A program made the translations under genes and the position numbers. 9,370 bases of DNA from a bacterium (lineage in GTDB: Bacteria; Sumerlaeota; Sumerlaeia; MVZB01): the NCBI GenBank assembly GCA_023480605.1, contig JAMCWS010000079.1, positions 1 through 9,370 on the forward strand, in the 5' to 3' direction. Every line of letters starts with the position of its first letter. Position 1 is the stretch's first letter. This document shows, in pieces, positions 6,564-9,370 of this stretch. Under the pieces are notes generated by a model that was not told where the DNA came from, searched no databases, and saw nothing but the letters and a program-made list of their open reading frames with translations.

Positions 6564-8618
6564 TCACTCCGAATCGTAGTGGACCCAGCGGCGTGAGAGC
6601 TTGAGTTGGATGACCGTCAACGCCATGATGATCAGGAACAGGATCCAGGCCATCGCGCAGGCGTAGCCCATGTGACCGTAACGAAAAGCGTTGTTGAACA
6701 GGTGATAGACGTAAAAGAGGGTCGAGTTGACCGGCCCGCCCTTGGTCATGATGTAGGCCGACTCGAAAATCTGGAAGACGCCGATGAGGCCCATGACCAG
6801 GTTGAAGAAAATGTAAGGCGTCAGCATCGGCAGCGTGATGTAGCGGAACTGCTGGCGCAGGCTGGCCCCGTCGATCGCGGCGGCTTCGTAGTAGTGCTGG
6901 CTGATGCCCTTGAGGCCGGCCAGCCAGATGAGCATTTGGCCCCCCGCGCCCCACAGGCCCATGATGATGAGGGCTGGCTTGCTCCAGGTTTCCGACTGCA
7001 GCCAGTTGGGGCCGGGCAGGCCGAGGAGCGCCAGCGCCTTGTTGAACACCCCGCCGACGGGATTGAACAGCCACGTCCAGAGCATGATGGAGGCCACGAA
7101 CGGTACGATCGCCGGCAGGTAGAACAAGGTGCGCCAAAGGGCCACGCCGCGCACGCGCATGTTGAGCAGCAGCGCCATCGCCAGCGAAACCGTCATCCCC
7201 AGCGGCACGCCGATCGCCATCAGGAGGGTGTTGTAGAACGACTTGGGCACGAGTTCGTCGCTGGTGAACATCCGCCGGTAGTTCTCCAGGCCGATCCAGC
7301 GCGCCGGGTTGATGACGTCGTAATCGCAGAAGCTCATCAGGATCGAGTAGAGCATCGGACCGGCCCCGAAGACGACGAAACCCAGAAGCCAGGGCGCGGT
7401 GAAAAGAACCCCCCATTTCCATTGGGCCCGGAAGTAACCGCCTCCGGAACCTTCGAGCGTGCCGCCGGCGGTCTCCGGGCGGCGCCGGAAAACGGCTGCC
7501 AGGCGGCGCCGGAATCCCATGTGCGTGTCCCAGAAATAGGCGCCCCCGGCCGTCCCGGCGATCAGCAGGCCATAGGCGACGAAAAACAAGCTCCAGCGGA
7601 TCGGTCGGCCGTGGGGGGGCTGCGTGAGGCGATCCAACTCGCGCTGCACGATCGCGGCGCCCTCGTCCAGCGCTTGGGAGGGCGTCTTTTTGCCGTAGAG
7701 CGCCTCCTGGGTGGCGATGTCGTGCCGGTGCCAGAGGACTTGGCCCGCCGGCGTCACCGGGCGGAAGTGGCTGATCGGCAGCAGGCTCATGAAAACCTTG
7801 TAGGGGTTCTTGAATTTTTCCGGGAAAGCCGGATTGTCCAGTACATACTTGCGGCTGATCTGCTCGTTGACCCGGATGATGGGAATCATCGGCGGGATGT
7901 AGGCGTAGCCCTGCGATTCGGATGCCTCCCGCTCGGCTTCGCAGTACAAGCGCCAGCCCTCGTCGCTCTGCATGAAGCGGATGAATTCCCAGCCGGCCTG
8001 CTTGTGGCGGGCGTTATAGGGGATGGCGTAGGCCCATCCCCCCGACCACGAGGTGGCCGTCTGGCCCTTGGCGATCTGGCGCGCCGAAACCGGCGGCGGG
8101 GCGACGGCGAAGTTCAGATCGCGGCTGTAGGGGACGAAGCCCTTCAGCGCGTAGACCGTGTCGATGCGCATCGCGACTTTGCCGGTGATGAACGGATCGA
8201 GCGCCGCGGTCATGAAACTCGACTCGAAGGCCTTGATTTTGTCGTAGCCCCCCAGGTCGCGGGCGATGTCGCGCATGAACGTGAGCGCCTCGACGTTGAG
8301 CGTGTCGCCCAGCGTGCACGTGCGCCCGTCGGTGCTCATGAATTCCCCGCCGTTCATCCAGCTATACATGTAGAGCCATGCGTTGCCGTAAGTGGGCGAG
8401 AAACCGAGCACCTTGATGTTGCCGTTCTCGTCGTATTGCGTGAGGCGCTTGGCGTAATCGCGCAACTGCTCCCACGTACGCGGCGGGGCGGGTTCCCCCC
8501 GGGCGTCGACCAGACCCGCCCGGCGGAACATGTCCTTGTTATACATGAGCGCCCGGTCGTCGATGTCATGCGGGATGCCGTAGGGCCGTCCCTTGTAAAG
8601 GCACTCGTCCCAGGCCGC
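6564..8618 (-). CDS. C-terminal part of binding protein fused to a MalF-type ABC permease
   Basis: This is the larger piece of one frameshifted gene; the first ATG in this frame ends at 8546 and gives 660 residues. Residues 1-310 from that Met are the later two thirds of a family 1 solute-binding protein (WSGGWAYAIPYNARHKQAGWEF at about 167-188, the usual ligand-lobe signature). A membrane segment at about 317-336 is followed by a basic stretch FRRRLAAVFRRR, expected to be cytoplasmic. A MalF-type permease then fills about 378-650, with its EAA loop at 554-573 (EAAAIDGASLRQQF, then LP). The 24 codons before that Met (8618 to 8547) encode AAWDECLYKGRPYGIPHD and onward, normal binding-protein sequence. 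Joined to the upstream piece this makes about 833 residues. In most importers the binding protein and permease are separate, so this is a real domain fusion: no stop lies between them. Confidence 0.9.
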   Translation of the reverse strand, partial: AAWDECLYKGRPYGIPHDIDDRALMYNKDMFRRAGLVDARGEPAPPRTWEQLRDYAKRLTQYDENGNIKVLGFSPTYGNAWLYMYSWMNGGEFMSTDGRTCTLGDTLNVEALTFMRDIARDLGGYDKIKAFESSFMTAALDPFITGKVAMRIDTVYALKGFVPYSRDLNFAVAPPPVSARQIAKGQTATSWSGGWAYAIPYNARHKQAGWEFIRFMQSDEGWRLYCEAEREASESQGYAYIPPMIPIIRVNEQISRKYVLDNPAFPEKFKNPYKVFMSLLPISHFRPVTPAGQVLWHRHDIATQEALYGKKTPSQALDEGAAIVQRELDRLTQPPHGRPIRWSLFFVAYGLLIAGTAGGAYFWDTHMGFRRRLAAVFRRRPETAGGTLEGSGGGYFRAQWKWGVLFTAPWLLGFVVFGAGPMLYSILMSFCDYDVINPARWIGLENYRRMFTSDELVPKSFYNTLLMAIGVPLGMTVSLAMALLLNMRVRGVALWRTLFYLPAIVPFVASIMLWTWLFNPVGGVFNKALALLGLPGPNWLQSETWSKPALIIMGLWGAGGQMLIWLAGLKGISQHYYEAAAIDGASLRQQFRYITLPMLTPYIFFNLVMGLIGVFQIFESAYIMTKGGPVNSTLFYVYHLFNNAFRYGHMGYACAMAWILFLIIMALTVIQLKLSRRWVHYDSE

Positions 8619-9066
8619 CTTTGTAATAGCCGCCGGGGCGGATGGCGTCGGCGCGGCCGGCCTTCAGATCGGCTTCGATGAAGGGGTCGAGGGGGGTGAA
8701 GGCGCCGCGGACGGCCCATTCGCCCAGGGCGAAACGGTCAAAGAAAATGACGTCGGGCGGCATGCCGCCGGCCACGCTGATCATGAACCGCGTCGGATCG
8801 GCCGTCATGTCGACGTCGGAGGTACCCTGCTGGCTGAGAACGAGGCGGTAGATCGGTTTGGATGGGTCTTTGCGGTGGGCTTCGATGCTGTGGCGCTCGA
8901 AGGCCGTGAACATGTCGCTGAAAATATTCTGGAGTTGGGCCCCCTGGCCCATGTAAATGATTTCCTGAACGCTCGCGTCCCTCACGTCGCTCGAGCGCCG
9001 CGGCGCCAGGAGCCACAGCAAAACGGCGGCGACGCCCACCAATCCAACAGTCTTCCAGAAACTCAT
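8566..9066 (-). CDS. N-terminal part of the solute-binding protein/permease fusion, ends at a frameshift
   Basis: This is the first part of the same gene. The ATG at 9066 is supported by GGAAGGG six bases upstream (9073-9079); the frame stays open to 9222, but without such a site. A hydrophobic segment at residues 5-20 (KTVGLVGVAAVLLWLLAP) is a membrane anchor or uncleaved signal, with no lipobox cysteine. The periplasmic binding domain follows, with ISVAGGMPPDVIFFDRFAL at 96-114 and TPLDPFIEADL at 124-134, typical of extracellular solute-binding protein family 1. Good homology-like sequence runs to Lys149 (codon 8620-8622). After that the frame gives an unlike 17-residue tail and stops at 8566, while the next frame continues the family pattern. 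The anchor and the internal membrane segment would hold the binding domain at both ends. Confidence 0.85.
   Translation of the reverse strand: MSFWKTVGLVGVAAVLLWLLAPRRSSDVRDASVQEIIYMGQGAQLQNIFSDMFTAFERHSIEAHRKDPSKPIYRLVLSQQGTSDVDMTADPTRFMISVAGGMPPDVIFFDRFALGEWAVRGAFTPLDPFIEADLKAGRADAIRPGGYYKGGLGRVPLQGTALRHPA
8611..8622 (-). other. Frameshift site within the binding protein/permease gene
   Basis: On the - strand the bases read AAAGGCGGCCTG. In the upstream frame they encode K-G-G-L; removing one G after AAA gives K-A-A-W-D-E-C, which continues the binding-protein family pattern into the downstream frame. The change is therefore one extra G at 8618-8619, a +1 shift. The run is only two G, so it is not a long homopolymer, and no known recoding signal is evident. 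Confidence 0.8.
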
Positions 9067-9370
9067 CGACAGCCCTTCCGTGGCGTAAGTCCGCCGCGCG
9101 CAATAGGAATCGAAGGCGCCAGTACGCTGATTTTTTACCCCCTTCGCGAATCGAGTCGCAAATGAAATCGACTTCGGCCCGCGCCGGTGCGCATCCCGCC
9201 TGCGTTTTACGCCGATCATCAACGGACGCGCGATGCGCCCGCACCCGGCGGAAGGTCGATATTATTGTCGCATTTGCCATCGGTCGTTGGTATATCATGA
9301 CTTCATTCGGGAACAGCCCGGTCACTTACTATCCTGCTTTCGGGCGGATGCGTGCGCGATCCCCGCGCGG
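9067..9370. other. Upstream region of the transporter genes, no gene recognised
   Basis: This 304-base stretch precedes the transporter operon and should carry its promoter on the - strand. I see no gene on either strand beyond overlapping open frames without family features. A weak promoter candidate on the - strand is TTGCGA (9156-9161), 18 bases before TAAAAA (9132-9137), each 4 of 6 matches. The only site I trust is the ribosome binding site GGAAGGG at 9073-9079. The window ends before any neighbouring gene becomes clear. Confidence 0.4.

Noticed and set aside
6606..8681. A 691-residue open frame on the + strand opposite the binding protein/permease fusion
   Set aside because: It mirrors the codon periodicity of the high-GC - strand gene. 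Its translation is rich in R, H, D, E, V and Q without domains, and the opposite strand has clear family motifs.

Overview
This window reads as a carbohydrate-use locus from a high-GC, Gram-negative-type environmental bacterium. A large PVC-group member (Planctomycetota, Verrucomicrobiota, Kiritimatiellota or Lentisphaerota) is the best guess. It rests on the glycosidase-rich content, the enlarged fused sugar-permease proteins and the repeat-littered intergenic DNA. No rRNA or other taxonomic marker is present, so this is an inference.

Layout. On the + strand, 3-1274 is the 3' part of a GH2 beta-mannosidase-type gene whose 5' end lies outside the window. A GH5/clan GH-A type glycosidase with an export signal follows at 1291-2580, after a 16-base gap carrying a strong ribosome binding site. 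All later genes are on the - strand and converge on the glycosidases across 39 bases. In transcription order they are: a solute-binding protein fused to a MalF-type permease (9066 to 6564, interrupted by one +1 frameshift near 8611-8622); a MalG-type permease with a periplasmic insert of about 280 residues (6501-4846); a 394-base non-coding gap rich in small inverted repeats; a sugar phosphate isomerase/epimerase-like TIM barrel (4451-3609); and an aldo/keto reductase (3612-2620) that overlaps the isomerase gene by ATGA.

How the parts could work together (inference). The exported GH5 enzyme and the GH2 beta-mannosidase would cut a beta-mannan or related glycan. The fused ABC importer would bring oligosaccharides or sugars in, with its ATPase encoded elsewhere. 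The isomerase and reductase would interconvert a released or modified sugar. The isomerase/reductase pair is clearly lower in GC (sampled lines 52-55%) than the glycosidases and transporter (sampled lines 70-77%), so it may have a separate origin.

The most unusual content is the transporter. The binding protein is covalently joined to one permease, and the partner permease carries a very large extracytoplasmic domain between its first and second membrane segments. The reading-frame break in the fusion gene may be a sequence error, a disabling mutation or, less likely, recoding. No CRISPR array, tRNA, rRNA, transposase or phage gene was seen.
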